Below are positions 46,213-59,100 of a stretch of 64,000 nt of DNA, one piece after another. The DNA comes from Dasyornis broadbenti. Taxonomy: Eukaryota; Chordata; Aves; Passeriformes; Dasyornithidae. The DNA is taken from NCBI GenBank assembly GCA_013397935.1, contig VZRN01004397.1:87430-151429 (forward strand), read 5' to 3'. Under the pieces are notes generated by a model that saw only the letters and a program-made list of their open reading frames with translations, searched no databases and had not been told where the DNA came from. Each line of letters begins with the position of its first letter. Within the stretch, counting starts at the first letter, position 1. A program made the translations under genes and the position numbers.

Positions 46213-47244
46213 TTTTTTCCCCTTCTAAGGGCTAGTAGAAAATAAGAGACAGCCATTGTATTTCACTGCAGCGGCATTGTTCTGCACCAGACAAAGATGG
46301 CATATTTTTCTGAACCATAGTTTCTGCTCCTTCAGCCATGGCTGGCTACTGATGAGCAGCTGTGCAGAATCTGAATAGCCTAAGGCATTTCCTAAAACCA
46401 TTAAAAAATAGGAATTTTCCCCAAACATGTGCCAAACCCCTCCTAAAAATATGTGGCAGGAGGAGGAGAGCAAAGCCTTGCTCTTTGTCCAGAATATAGT
46501 TTTCTAAAATGAAACTTTCAAGGCATGCCTACTTTCACAGAAAGCATAGACGTTCTCTCAAACATATCAGTTGATTCTGGAAAGACTTACGTAAGTCCTG
46601 TTTAGAAGAATATTTTAAAAAGAAAAAAGAAAAAGATTTTTAAATATTTTCTTAAAGGATTTTTTGTGAAGAGGTGAAAGTGAAGCGTTTAAAGTAAGCT
46701 ATGTAATTTTGCTTTATAAGCCAGACAGGTGCAGGTAATAAATAGCTGAAGAAAATGTTAAAACTCAGTCCTGTTCCTCATCTGCCATGTATCTGACATT
46801 TCTGAAAATACCATTTTGGGCTGTCACTGTAAGGACAGGCTTTTTCTTCCCAGTCTTCAAGTTCTTCTCAACCAGACTGGCCATCTTCTGCTGTCTCAGT
46901 CTGCAGCAGGCTTGCCATCTGCTATATGGCTAATCAATTCACAAAGGTGCTGCTGGGCAGTGCAGACTCCCTGTCCTCTGCCAATATTTTCTGGAAGTTG
47001 TCAAACATAGCTGAATTTGTTCTCAGCTGTCACAATCATTGCATTGATTCCAGCTTGTAGCACTCCAGTGACCAGTGGGGTATGCGCTTTGTTTTGCAAG
47101 CAGCGTTTGCTCTTTTGTGCCTGTTTGATTAGACGGGAGCTATCGCTGGAGTTGGAGGGAGCTTCTCTCAGGCTGCAGGTAAAAGGTGCCTCTGACTGTT
47201 TCATGGTGCCCGCTCCCAAGCTTGAAAGGTGAACCCGTGGGCGA
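46213..47244. other. Intergenic DNA, nothing recognised
   Basis: The sequence is average in composition. It holds an A/T-rich patch near 46605-46660 and only short chance reading frames on both strands. Confidence 0.5.
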
Positions 47245-47385
47245 ATCAGCAGACCAGGACTCCAGATTCAATTTCTAATTCTGTCTGCTTCCCTGAGGCG
47301 GTTGCTTTAATTGTGGTTTCCAGTCTTCAGAATGGAGAATGACACTTGCCTTCTTCACAGAGATGTTGTGAGGCTAATGTTAGCA
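47245..47385 (+). mobile_element. MIR-like (CORE-SINE) fragment
   Basis: The order of blocks follows the MIR consensus. A ggactccagattcaattt segment corresponds to the region downstream of the tRNA-like head. It is followed by ggtttccagtcttcagaatg (MIR: cagtttcctcatctgtaaaatg) and agatgttgtgaggctaatg (MIR: gggttgttgtgaggattaaatg). Divergence is high, as expected for an element predating the bird-mammal split. The head and tail are missing. Confidence 0.6.
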
Positions 47386-50300
47386 ACAATCATGCAGTAC
47401 TCAAACCAGCCTGATTAGGACTGCCTGGGTAGAGCTCCAGCTCATCCTTGAACATGACAATCTTCATTACATCTTGAGCTGTCGTGGTACAGCCCCCTTC
47501 AATCAAGGGCTGCCACTGTACGATGGCAAACCTGCTACCCCACTGTGAGGTACCAAATCTGCCACCTTCGCTCCTCTGTCTCCCACTTCCATGGAAAACT
47601 GCGTGCCAAGCTTTGGGTCTCGCTTCTCATTGTCCTATTGAGTCCCACTGTCAAGGCAGGGCAGTGGCTATTGCTTTTGCAGCACAACTTGCTAGCACTT
47701 GACCTTGGGGCCGCTCTTTGTTCTGACTGCATAGTACATCACAGAAATGGGAACATAAATCAGTACTCTGACTTCTTCAGGTTGGTGGTCGTTCATGTTT
47801 CTTTAATATTCTTTTGGTCGCCCCTGGATGTGTTGGTGGAGCTGCTTCATCTGACTACTACAGCTAGCGAAGCTGCAAGTTCAGACACTGGTTTTAAGTG
47901 GCAAAATTTGCATCGTTACAGCTTCATGTTCTCCTCAAAAGGCTTCTGCTGCACACCTTGTTCTGCTGGTGCGGTAAATCTGTAATTAAGATGGTAGATT
48001 GCTGAAACTTCAGTACACTCTAAGCTACAGCTTCTCCTTCTCTCTGGTCATGCAGGTGTGCTGAAAACCCCTCCCTTAGTGCTTTCTTGGCTTTGATTAC
48101 AGCTGCCTCAGTAAGGGAGCTTGTGGATACATCAGGGACAGGCAGAGAGAACATAGTGTTCCTGGATTTTCCATCCTTCTTTGCTTTCTGTCTGCAAGAA
48201 GTGGTTAGATGATGCTTCCAGTGTTCACTGGTCTTCTAGCAGGAATTGGTAGTTTTAAAAAGGCCTAAAGTCTAGCTTTCCAAGTACCAGTTCCTACCAA
48301 GGAGCACCTGTCACTGGCTCTATACAACTGCACTGAAAAGGAGCATTCAGGAAAAGAAAAAGGCATCTGCTGGCTTTAACACTCAGTGTTTGAATTGAGC
48401 AAGCTTTTCATTGCCCTATTAGTTTCCCTTGCCATGTGAAAAACTGCCATAATTTCTTGCCTACTGTATACTTATATTTAATCCAAAGGAAAACAGCAAT
48501 TTTCTAGATGCCATGAGAGGCAAGCTCCAAAATATCTTTCAGCCTGTTTTCAGTACGTGCTACTAAGTACCTCATGTTTGTCAGCTCTTCTTGGCACCCT
48601 TTCTATGTAACAGCCTCTAATGATTTTGGATTGGCTTCTCTGCTGCTCACAGCTAGTAGGGATCACGCCATGCAGTAACAGCACTCCAGTGTGTGCAGCA
48701 TTTCACCACAACCATTGCAGAGGTGGCTGCTTTTAACCTGGTTTTGGAATGGGATTTGCAAAGCTGTTTTTATCACTGGATTTCATTGTACACAAGTTAA
48801 AGGATGAGTGCGCTTCCTTGCACACCATTTAATGAAGTCTTCCTAAAGCAGTTGCAAGAGAATCTTCGTGTGCCAAGAGAATCTTAACTAAATATGAACA
48901 AATTATGCTTCTCTGCCATGTGCTTCACTTATTCCTCATGGAGAGGTGGCTTTTAGGTCTCTTCTTAGCCCTCATGCCTCTGGTGACCGAAACAACATTT
49001 GCGTGCAGGGGTATCAGGTTTTCTGCTGAGCCTTTACTGTTTGCACTACAGAAATAATGTGCAAACGATTGTGGAGCTGGTTTTTATGCTTGTCTTCACT
49101 CTTTCTGAGAGGTAAGGGAGAATATGCTGTGAGCAGGCAAAAGCAAATTAAATCTGCACTGATCTCTTTGATGACCAATGTGCAATAAGGTTGCACGCAA
49201 ATGTCTGTATGTCTGCTGCTTGCAGCAAACAAAAATTGTCACAGGGAAAATCAGAACCAGGAGTTCAGGGAGGAAGGTAGAGAATTCTGTGGGGATACTG
49301 TGGTTTCCCTGCCAGGTCCAAGGTGGCAGTGATGCCCCTGGGGTGCAAGGTGAAGACTGAAGGGGTTTGTGGCTGACATAGTACAGGAGTCCTTGGTGGA
49401 GCTCTCCAGGTATTGATGAACTTTGTTAATGGATGCTACAGCAAGGGCAGGGAGAGCTTCCCTCATAGACACTGTTATCTTGGGGAAAATGCATGGGAAG
49501 GGCTGGCACAAAGCGGCTCTCGCACCATCCCATCCATCCTAGGCAGGGTTTCTGACAGAGCAGCTGCAGGAGAGAGGGGAGCCAGAGGTGACAAAATCCT
49601 CTCAACCTCGTGGAAAAGAATGGTTTCATCTGCAAGAAGATAAATTGATGGTATGAATCAGTAGCAAAATGCAGGGCCTCTCTCTCATGATTCCCATCAC
49701 CTGCCAACAACCACTCAAGTTTAGACATGAACAGTTAGAGCGTCTCTGTAAAATGTGTGTAGGATGGGAACACGTGGCACAGGCTTCTCAATGCTCGCTA
49801 GATGGGTGCTGGGTAGCTCTAAATCGCTGAGCACATTTTTAGCTGACACAGGCTGTGTTTATGGACGTGGCTGTTGGGAGGATGGAAAAGGTGAGGATGC
49901 CATCCCAAAAACCGAAATGTCACCAGATGACCTACTACCTCTGGACTACCTCCCTATGTTCCTTTAGGTCCTGGCCATCAGATTTAGTGGCTTTTAAAAG
50001 TTTATTTTCAAGTTCTGGTTTTATATCCTGTTTTATGTTATGTTTATTCCCTTTGGTTCTATTACCGACTTGCAACTGTACAATTCATGTGCTTGCTGGC
50101 ACCAAACCTCAGGTGAATCTATAGCTACCATCCCCACAGCTAAAATGTTAACGGCAGCTACTGAAATCCCAGTAGTGATGGATGTATTGCAGGGGAAAAA
50201 TCTGTAATCCTCTCAATATTTTTGCAAGTTTGAGTCTTAACCCTCACAGAAATAAAGGCGTAAAACTAAAAATGAAAATGTCATCCTGAAGTACAGGCAA

Positions 50301-51280
50301 ACTGACCAGTCTGAATTTGTCTAGGAATTACATTTAAATTTTAGAAATCAGCCAAGCTGCACACAAGTAATTCAAGAAGATATAAATGGCTACATTATAA
50401 TGAGCAGACACCTATTTTAAGTATGATCTATGTTTTAAAGAAAATTCATTACAATAAGTCTTACAATACCAAGCTCTTCAATGAATTTTTCATGTCTGCA
50501 TAGCAAGATATATATAAAATGATCGTAATCATACACCTTTGGGGCAATGCTGAGCACCAGCTGTTTCACTGATGATTTATAGGTTGCCATGTTCAAGGTT
50601 AATAATCAGGAGAAACAGGTTATAGTATGCAATGTATTTATGTCAGGTTAGAAGTTCAGTAGTGAGGATATGATGTTAGGATGATATGTGCAGTTTTAAT
50701 TAGCTACATGCCAGTTTTCTGGAAAATCAAATGCAGCCACTTTCCAAAGGTAAAACCTGTGAAAAGTTACCAAGGCTAATTTTTACTTTTGACTCAGCAT
50801 GGCAGTCACAACACATCACCCTGTGCAGCAGCTCCAGCCACTGGCAGGGGCATCGCTGGTGGCCATGGTTGTTTTCTTCCTGGATCCAGCTACATCCCCA
50901 TGTCCTCCTGCAAAAGGACCCTTGTAACTGCGATTGCTAGGATCTGCTCTTCTATGCAAGATGGTTTTTGTTGTTCAAAGGCTTGAAGTCACCATTTGAT
51001 GCCACAGGCCTTTTTAAAGTTGCTGAATAGTTACCCCTTGGTTTACCAAGGGAACTGGAACTTTCTGACACAAGCCAAAGGTGCACGCTCTTCTGCTCAG
51101 GCCTGGGGAGCTGTAGCTGCTTGCAAACACCAGTGTCCCTGAGCAGGGCCTTGGAGAATTGTCATTGCAGTGCACTGCTTTGCAAAAATCTTTACTTCAT
51201 CTGTTCAGCTTTCCTGAGCTCCCTTGACGCTGAATGCTCATCCCCAGAAGTCGGCAGCTTTTTCCACACACTGCTGCGAT
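47386..51280. other. Intergenic DNA, nothing recognised
   Basis: There are many overlapping short reading frames on both strands, none longer than expected by chance and none with a family signature. A TGACTCAGCA box (50790-50799) matches an antioxidant-response/MAF site, but stands alone. Confidence 0.5.
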
Positions 51281-51354
51281 TATATTCACAACAGGGAACT
51301 TGAAATAAGATGAGGAATGGGGCTAACTAATTTCAGAGAGATGTCTTTAAATCT
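51281..51354 (+). repeat. Direct repeat copy A (74 bp)
   Basis: This 74 base segment recurs 587 bases downstream (51868-51941), with 63 of 74 positions identical and no indel. The shared core includes tatattcacaa, aaataagatgag and ctttaaatct. I cannot assign it to a known family. Confidence 0.85.
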
Positions 51355-51867
51355 TACCAGATGCACTAATAGCAGGCTTCTCTTTGGACAAGAACAGTCA
51401 ATCTGTCCCATCTTTGCATTTTCAGCTGTGTTAACGCACCCGACTGGGCATGGTGGGAGGTGTGCTGATGCCAGGGTCAGGTCAAGCTTTATGCCCACAA
51501 GTTGCTGTGTCCAGCTCTTCCTCCACAATCCATCTGTGGCTTAGTAGGATTTGAGTCTTGGACCACTGTGAGCCTTCGCTAAGGATTTCCTTGGTGCAGA
51601 ATGTTACGTGCAGCAACACCCCTCACCCACAGACCCCAACTGCACGCTCGGACTGTTTGATGTCACACATCCAAGGTCTGTCTCTGCTCCCCGCTGTGCA
51701 TTAATGTATGCTAAACAACCTGTTGAACTTATAATAACAAATGCAGCCCAGCCTCTAAACAAATGGCAAGAGGCACCCTGGCATAATAAAATCACCCGAG
51801 AGAGGGCAAGGAATGGGACACAGATGAGATTTCATTCTCATAAATTTCCTCTCTATTACACTTGCAG

Positions 51868-51941
51868 TATATTCACAATAGGGAACTCCAAATAAGATGA
51901 GAAAAGGGGCTAATTCATTTCACAAGGATGGCTTTAAATCT
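51868..51941 (+). repeat. Direct repeat copy B (74 bp)
   Basis: The second copy of the pair starting at 51281, in the same orientation. The sequence between the two copies has no obvious terminal inverted repeats, primer-binding site or coding capacity. Confidence 0.85.
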
Positions 51942-53394
51942 CAGCCTATACCCATGCTAGAAAATTAATTATGGCTATGATGAATGAAAGGAGAAGTTAT
52001 ATCAGTAATGAACATCACCATATCATGCTTTCGTAGCCCAATAAAATTTTCTTTAACTAAGCGATGGCATTCATAAATGTCAGCAAAGCAAAACATGAAG
52101 ATTATAGGATATGTTGACCTGGTTGTAGGCAGTGGTGCCTATGGGTGCAGGAAAAGCTGTTTGAACCCTTACATGTTCGTGTGTTACTTTAAAAGTCTGG
52201 GCTCTCTTAGGCATTTCACAGAGCAACTGACCAGGAAGTGGAGAAAAAGACAATAAAAATGGGTGATAGAACATTTTATTGAGAGTTGTAGGAGATGGTG
52301 GAGGGAGCTGGAATCCCAGGGTGAAAATTTGGCCATATTGAAGGTAGTAGTAAAACTAATCCTGACTCTGGATTCTGGTCTTACAGCATGCAGGTCCTAA
52401 ACAAAATAACCTAAACTGTCCTATTAAGTTATTAGACTGTATACCCAGAGTTATTATTCAAGAGCTGTGCTCAATCATTTTGTTTCATTACTATGTCAAT
52501 GTGTATTGGCCTCTCATTGGCCTGGAAGGGCCTTTGGAGGTTTAACAGACCCAGTGTCTTAAAAGAGGGCCAATCACCCTTCATGCTCTTCTGTTTGTAT
52601 CTGCTTAACTTGTTCTCAAAGACCTTGAGAGACAGAGATCCTACAAACCATGCTGTGTTTCCCTTGCATTTTACCTTACTCTCCTTGCTGTAGTTTTTGC
52701 TATTTGTGTTGCTCCTGTTCTCTGTGAACATGGACAACCAAACAATCCCTTTTCCGTGGCAACAGCTTTTTCTAGCTTGGAAATCAGTTGTGTTTCCCCC
52801 TCAGTATTCTGTCTTCAGAATGATCCATGGTTGGCCCAGTCTCTCTCCACAGGCTGCCCCTTCCAGACTGGTCCCTTAGTCAGTCTTGAGGCAGGTCCTG
52901 GCACTGGCCACCCTGTTTGGGCTAGCACAGTTCATGTAGCTAGGTTGCTTCACCTGGGGCTTCAGCTCTTCCCATTCACACCTTCCATTAACCAGCTCTC
53001 CTCTTTTGCCACGGTGTCCTGTAATTTCGTGCTCAGCTTGTGATCCTCTGTTTCCCAGAATGACCTCTTGGTGGTCCCCTGGCTGGTCATCCCTCCAAGT
53101 CTTATTTCCGCCTGAGTCCAGTCCTGTTCGGTTTCTCACCAGACTGCATGGATGCTTCTCCATTGCACTATTTTGAACAAAGACCTTTTTTAAACTTGAA
53201 CATTGCTGTTCAAAATATTTTAAGCATTTCCATGAAAGTGCGATCTCTGTTCCCTGCTGAACGCTGTTTGTACCAGGTCCTGGGAACAACCTCGAAGAAT
53301 CTGCTTTTAACTATAAACCAAATCCTTTTGTACAGTTTCCAATCTGATTTTCAGTCATATTGCAGGAGTTCGAGTTAGGGTGTGCTTCCCCAAT
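51942..53394. other. Intergenic DNA, possible further old CR1 remnant
   Basis: Most of it is unrecognised. Around 52605-52660 the string ctcaaagaccttgagagaca followed by gagatcctacaaacc resembles the inverted CR1 segment with ctcaaagacctccagggatg and gagattccacaacc, so a degraded minus-strand CR1 is possible. Confidence 0.35.
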
Positions 53395-53760
53395 TTGCTT
53401 AGGAGGATGTTTGGAAGACTCTGTCAAAAGCCTTGCTAACCTCAAGTATATCCACAAAGCCTATTACTTTACCACACAAGGAAATTAATTTGATTTGATG
53501 CAATATGTTCTTAACAAACCCGTCTTGGCTGAATCTCATCTCCTTGTTCTCATCCGTGTGCCTACAAATAGTTTTTTTATTTTCCTGGGAAATGAAATTA
53601 AGCTGACAGTGGTTTATAATCCCCAGCCCTCCTTCCCCCTCACCCTTCCCCCCAACCCCATGCATCCTCTTCCTTTCTCCAGCCACATTACAGTCTCTGT
53701 GGGTGTTACTGCTGAGGCAGTCTTGGGCCTTCTGCAGAAATTTCCGTCCATGCTTTCCTG
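53395..53760 (-). mobile_element. CR1-clade LINE reverse-transcriptase fragment
   Basis: On the minus strand the translation includes QDGFVKNILHQIKLISL and VDILEVSKAFDRVF, matching the CR1 reverse-transcriptase block that reads GFMKGRSCLTNLISFYDKV and VVYLDFSKAFDTV. The adjoining part (about 53575-53630) resembles the next upstream CR1 segment. Indels and a neighbouring poly-T tract break the frame, so it is a dead relic. Confidence 0.75.
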
Positions 53761-53762
53761 TC

Positions 53763-53886
53763 CTTTTTTGGTTTGTTGTTTTTTGTTGTTGTTGTTGTTT
53801 TTTTTTATTTGGGGTGGGGTTTTTTTGTGTTTGTTTTTTTTTTGGTTTGTTTTTTTTTGGTTTGGTTTTTGTTTTTTTTTTTTTTA
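53763..53886. repeat. T-rich / TTTG low-complexity tract
   Basis: About 120 bases of almost pure T and G with runs of nine to fifteen T. It produces artificial phenylalanine- or lysine-rich open frames on both strands. Confidence 0.9.
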
Positions 53887-55860
53887 TTCCTCCGGTGCAG
53901 TAACCCTCCCTCGCCATCCAAATCCCTCACTCCAGCACTCCCACAGGGGATGGAAAGCTGCTGTTTTCCCTCACATGTCATGACATTTGACCACTTCACC
54001 CTCAGCCAAACAGCGAGTGGCTTGCTGCTTAATTTCAGGATCCAAAATACAATTGCTTTTTAAACTCCCTATAGACTCTTTCCAGGCTACTGCACAAATT
54101 AAGCCTGTCTCTACTCCTTTCCCCACCACTTCCTTTCCTTACAGAGCAGAAGCCTCTTCCTTCTTTTTAAACTTTTATAGTGCTATAAATTTATGTGGAG
54201 ATTTACAGACCCTGGGTAAGACCCCCTGGCTGCCCAGAGGACTTTGGCTGCTTGGCTCCAGTGACAGGGTCCTCTCCACAGGCTCTACCGTCCCACTTCC
54301 AGTGGCAGTGCAGACGCCAAATGGGAGCAAAGCATCTCTCCCTTGCCAAGGTCTCTTGGCAAATGGTGCCGCCCCATCAGAAATGGTTACAGCCTCCTGC
54401 TTCTCTGCGGGGGTCTGCGACGCACAGGGATCTGTGCATCTCTGTGTGGCTCTGTGGTCCCCTGGTTTGCACCCAAAGCAGAGCGGGAGCTGCAGTTTCG
54501 TTTCCTTTACATGCTAATGAGCTCAGCTGCTCTGGCAGCAGCAAAGCCGGGCGGGGGGGCTCAGCTGCGGGCGGCCCACAAAAACTGGCAACGGCATCTC
54601 CAAAGGGACAGAGAGAAGCGCCGGGATGGAGACCAGCCCTTCCCTGCTCAGTCTCTGGGAGCTGTAACCCACCTCTGTGGCAGCAAGGGTGATGTCACTC
54701 TGCAAGAGTGGTTCCCGGTGGGCTGAGGGCATCCAGTGTCCTTTCCTCTCTGCTGACTGGAGAGGTTTCACAAACCCATGGCCCTGGCAACCAGTGCCAC
54801 CGTGTTGAAGGGCCAAGGGCAGTTGTTCGACGCTCAGCCTCCAGCCATGCAGATGAATTCAGTTCCCATATACGTTTTGTTTGGAAGTCTACATCAACAT
54901 TTTATCTTTGATTCTAACTACATCTGCTAACCAAGTTGAGCTTCTTGTGGTTTTGTCCCTTATGCCCACAGCCATTTCTCTGCTGCCTTGCTCAGCATCC
55001 AGAGATACTGGCTTCTGCAATGGAAATAAAACTGTGAAGACGCTAGTTAAGAGACCTCTGTAAATATTATTTGCTATGAACATTATAGCAAAGCCCAGCC
55101 CACAATTAGTAGAGAGTGAAAATTAACTGCTGATATGCCCCTGCTTTGGTACTTAATGTTACCTCCCTAAATGCTTATAGAAATATGAGCACTGAGTATG
55201 CACAATACTGTGCACAGACCTTTTACACTGGTCTGGTTATCTCATCAAAGCTAAAGTAGCTAGACTGCAAAACTTGCCTAATGTGCTAACAAATCTTCAG
55301 AAAGCAGAAGTCACAGGGGACATCCACTGCTCTGTCTTTTTAATAATTTTTATCTTTGAATAAAATACTCTGCTTGTCCAGCATACTATAAAAACATCTT
55401 TGTGTAGGTACTTTGTATGCTGTGCCATTCACAGCACCAGCTTAGCTCCACAACCCTCTTACTAAGTGTTACAAGCTTATTTTTAAAAAATAATAATAAA
55501 AAAAGATAAACACCACCAAATTGTGTGGGGACAGACCCCCCAAAATCCCCGGTGGGCACAGCCATGTTGTGGGGTGCAGTGGCCACGGGAAGTGCTGTAT
55601 TTGTTCAGTGCGTGGGGCAGCTGCCCCAGCTATGGTGTGTGAACCTGAACTTTGGTGTGAACCTGAACTTCTGCATTTCCTGCCTTTGTGTTGTTTTGTT
55701 TTGCTCCATTGTTGGCTGGCCCAGCCTCCCCCCTCCCCTCGCCAGCGGATGCACCCTGAATTCAGCGTCTTCCTATTCTCAGAATCCCTCCCTTATTTTC
55801 TCCTCTTCAGGCTGTGAACAAACTTTTGTGCTTTTTCCATGTTTTGCTTGATTTTTCCAG
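53887..55860. other. Intergenic DNA with a GC-richer block
   Basis: Between about 54190 and 54730 the sequence is GC-richer and holds overlapping open frames of 127-176 codons in all three plus frames. Openness in several frames at once points to composition, not a gene. A 17 base tandem (gtgtgaacctgaactt) occurs near 55636-55672. Confidence 0.5.
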
Positions 55861-56133
55861 CAGCTGAGTCAGCATCTCCCTTTCCCTGTGAGGCAGCAGC
55901 CCTTTAAAGCCGCTGTTATCTCGCAAGCGTGCCATTTGCTGCAACCACCACCTAGAGCGGCTGAGATAAGTGAAGCAGTGGAGGGAGTAACCATCTCCTC
56001 ACAGCCCATGAATGCTTCCAGTCAGGCTGGGAAATAATAGAAATATTTATTCTCTGGAAAAGCTTCCCGCAGCTGCTCTTGCTCCCTCTTTGTTTCACCC
56101 GGTGCTGCCTATCTCAGCGGCAAACTGAGATAG
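55861..56133. promoter_or_regulatory. NF-E2/MAF + GATA + CACCC cluster (candidate erythroid-type enhancer)
   Basis: Within 273 bases lie a palindromic MARE/NF-E2 core GCTGAGTCAGC (55863-55873), overlapped by an E-box CAGCTG (55861-55866), and four WGATAR sites: TTATCT 55916-55921, AGATAA 55964-55969, CTATCT 56109-56114 and AGATAG 56128-56133. A CACCC box sits at 56096-56100. About 0.5 GATA sites would be expected by chance in this length. The combination is that of known erythroid enhancers such as beta-globin HS2. Function and target gene are inference. Confidence 0.35.
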
Positions 56134-59100
56134 AACTGGGAAAGGCCTGAGCCTGGTGCAAAGTCCAGTTTTTCTCCTCATTAGCAGGATTTTTAGTGAG
56201 CACTGGAGTGAGCAGAGATCAGCTTTTCACGCTCTCCACCATGGTAGCCTCAGAGGGGTCTGGAAAGAAATGAGGCTGTGGTACCAAAATCTCCTTGGCA
56301 GTGTCCTGTGCAACCAGCCTGAAGCCTTATGGGGCAGTGGAGCAGCCAATGCCAGCAGCTGGGCGCCATGTTGGGACTGAGGGCGACCCTCACTTTTCTT
56401 GTAAGGCCACTAAGCCCCAGTTGCCACTCTTTCCCCTGAAGGCTATAATGGAGAAGAGGCCCTGGCACGGGCACTGGTGAAAGGTTTCATGGTAAAGAAG
56501 ACAGCACTGGCATGCCACCTAGGACAGGTCTGGCCAGGCTGGCTGAGCCAAGAGCCAGTGAAAGGAGCAGTGAGGGCCAGGCTGCTGTGTCTACCCAGAG
56601 GTGTATGTGCCCATGCAGAAAGCGGACGAGATCCAGGTGACACAAGCAGACATTTGGTACTTAGAGACCTTACAGCATCCTTTTAACTTCTCTGGGTGTA
56701 ATCTTCAGGGTAGAAACTGAAATTGCAGCTTAGCTGGAAAAATCACGCAGTACGTGTTATAAACACCCACTAGTGCTGTGAGTTCCTACCAAGGAATATC
56801 CTTCCTTGGTATCGCTAATGAGCCAATGCTCGGGTTAAATGGAACACTAGTTTAATCTGCTCTTCTCTCTGGAAATACCTGTCATGCAGGCATTTCCTGC
56901 AATGGGGAGGCAACGGCTTTCTGGTGAAAGCTCCTGTTCTGGAAGGTACATGGTTACAGGGGAATCTGCCATTTTTTTATCTGACCAGCAACTTCTACAT
57001 CAGCTGTTTGTGATTAACCTTTTCTTTCTTTCTCTCTTTGCAAATCAGCTGAAGATCAAAGGCTCAAAGCTGGAGTGCCAGGTTTATCTCAATATGCCGT
57101 GACTGAGCCATGGTTTTTGACAGGCTGGAAGTGGCTGCACAGGGTCTGGGCAACAGTGGCTCCCTGCTCAGGTTTTGTACCTCTTTCTGTAAGGGATAAC
57201 TGGGGAGCAGTCAGGGGTGTGCTGAGAGGCAAGATACCATGGCTTGCTAATGATGTTTCTGGGGGTTTAACTTGATGCGCTGTATTTCTCAGCCATAGCA
57301 GACTGCAAATGCAATCAGAGAAAAGTCTCATGCTGATGTCTTTGTATAAATACATGTTTATTGTTGTACTGAAAAGTGCAGGGAGTTACTATAAAATAGA
57401 GCTGTGTATCCTGTGGTCTGTACCAACTGAAGGATGGCCAAATTCAGCCCCATGACTTTTTGCTGCTGTCTACGTGCCTGCTTGTGTCCCACTCTGCTCT
57501 AGTCCATGCTGTGTCCCACTGCGGCACGGCCCCCAGAGTGCATTTTTTTGGGTTCATTCCTGCCCTGCAGGCTGCTGGAAGAGACAGGCTGAGTTGTGCA
57601 CAGCCTCCACAGGGCTCCAGCTCCCCGTGGAGGCTGTGCGGGGTCTGTGAAAAGCCATCTGTGCCTCGGGACCCCTTCGTCCATCTCATCCAGACGCTTT
57701 TGCCCAATGTATCAGGTGGAAGTGGCTGGATCTTGACCAATTTTTAATTACCAGTGCACTGATTGAAACGGTGGCAGTGCCGGCTACCTGGAGTCAGTAG
57801 GAATTGACTCCTGTCATGTGGTGGGTATAATCTGCTCTCACCGTGACCCTGCTGTGGGACCAATGCCAGGAGACCAAGAGCAGAAACTGGATTTTCAGAG
57901 GCAGTGAAAGCCCGCAGCTTCTGCTGGAGGAGCAGAGAGCAATGAATCCTCTGTGACACTGTGAATATCGGGCCACAGTCCCCTGGCCAGCTCTTCTGTG
58001 TGTGGGACTGCTATGAGATAGCATTGTGGCATGCCATACTGTGTTCTCAAATAAAGAGAGGAAGGAAAAGGATTTAAGTAAACAAGAACAGAGCAGTTCA
58101 CAGAGCTGACGGCCGCTGCCAGGCAGCCTCGTCAATAACTTGCATACTTGCCCCAGACTGCAGATTATTTCAATGTCAGCACAGATGCCATTTCTGGAAA
58201 CTCCCTGCAGACCAAGGACATCAGAGGAGCCATTTTATTGTACTTGATGGGTGAGTGGAGGAGGCAGAGGTTAATAAGACTGGTATTATGCACAGAGTAT
58301 GCAGAATAAACGAGGCATCGCAAAAAGTTTGTGTGAAAAACGTTTCATTTTCTCCACACATGCTGAAGAAAAAAAAAAAAATCATTTCCTCCAATTCCTG
58401 TTTTTAAATGCACATTCGTGACTTTTGCAGCTGCTAACGTGTGTAATGCAGCGCCGTAAGGCTCTCCTGAGCATGAGTTCTCACCTAATATGCACATACT
58501 TAACCGCCTCTGAAACTCATTTATCTACACCAGCTACTTCCAGACTCCCTGGCATAAAACAGTTTTGCACCAAAGCTGTGTTTGTATTCTCATATGTGAC
58601 AACACCACATGAGGTGTTTTGGTGTTATTTTGTAAAGTCTCTCTTTTCCTACGCATGAGCCACATTTGTCTGTGGGTGTAAGGAAGCCTTCCCACCTCCT
58701 CTGGCTTTAGAGACAGATCTGAGAAAAGCAATAGTTGCATTTTGGAATACTGCAAAAGTTTAGAAAAAGACAGTGTTTTTCTGTGTACTCTAAAAAATAC
58801 TTGAGAGCATAGAGAAGTTTGGGACCACATTTTCAGATGCTCTCACCAGAAGTCACCGTGAGTTTTGTGGCTGTGGAAGCTTTCTAAAACCCGCCGTGTG
58901 CACAACCCAGGTGGCGTGCTGCTTTCAGGGCTCCTGGTGAGTGCCCAGAACAACGGGAAGCACATACGTTGTTGAGCATTCCAGAGGGGCTGCACCCCTC
59001 CTTGTAAAGGTAACCTTTATTTCATGGGGAAACCTCCCTGCACATCAGTCTGTGAAGAAGGCACATCTGTCGTTCCTACATAATTCTTGAGTAGGTCTTC

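Noticed and set aside
45624..46256. 210-codon open frame on the minus strand
   Set aside because: It includes the N gap and a lysine run from a homopolymer. One frame of this length is expected by chance in 64 kb, and no family is recognisable.
53399..53917. 172-codon minus-strand frame as a possible gene
   Set aside because: Its C-terminal part is a CR1 reverse-transcriptase relic and its N-terminal part is a translated poly-T/TTTG tract.
53987..54726. Open frames of 176, 165 and 127 codons on the plus strand
   Set aside because: They overlap in three frames, which indicates GC-rich composition with few stops, not selection on one frame. No domain or splice structure fits.
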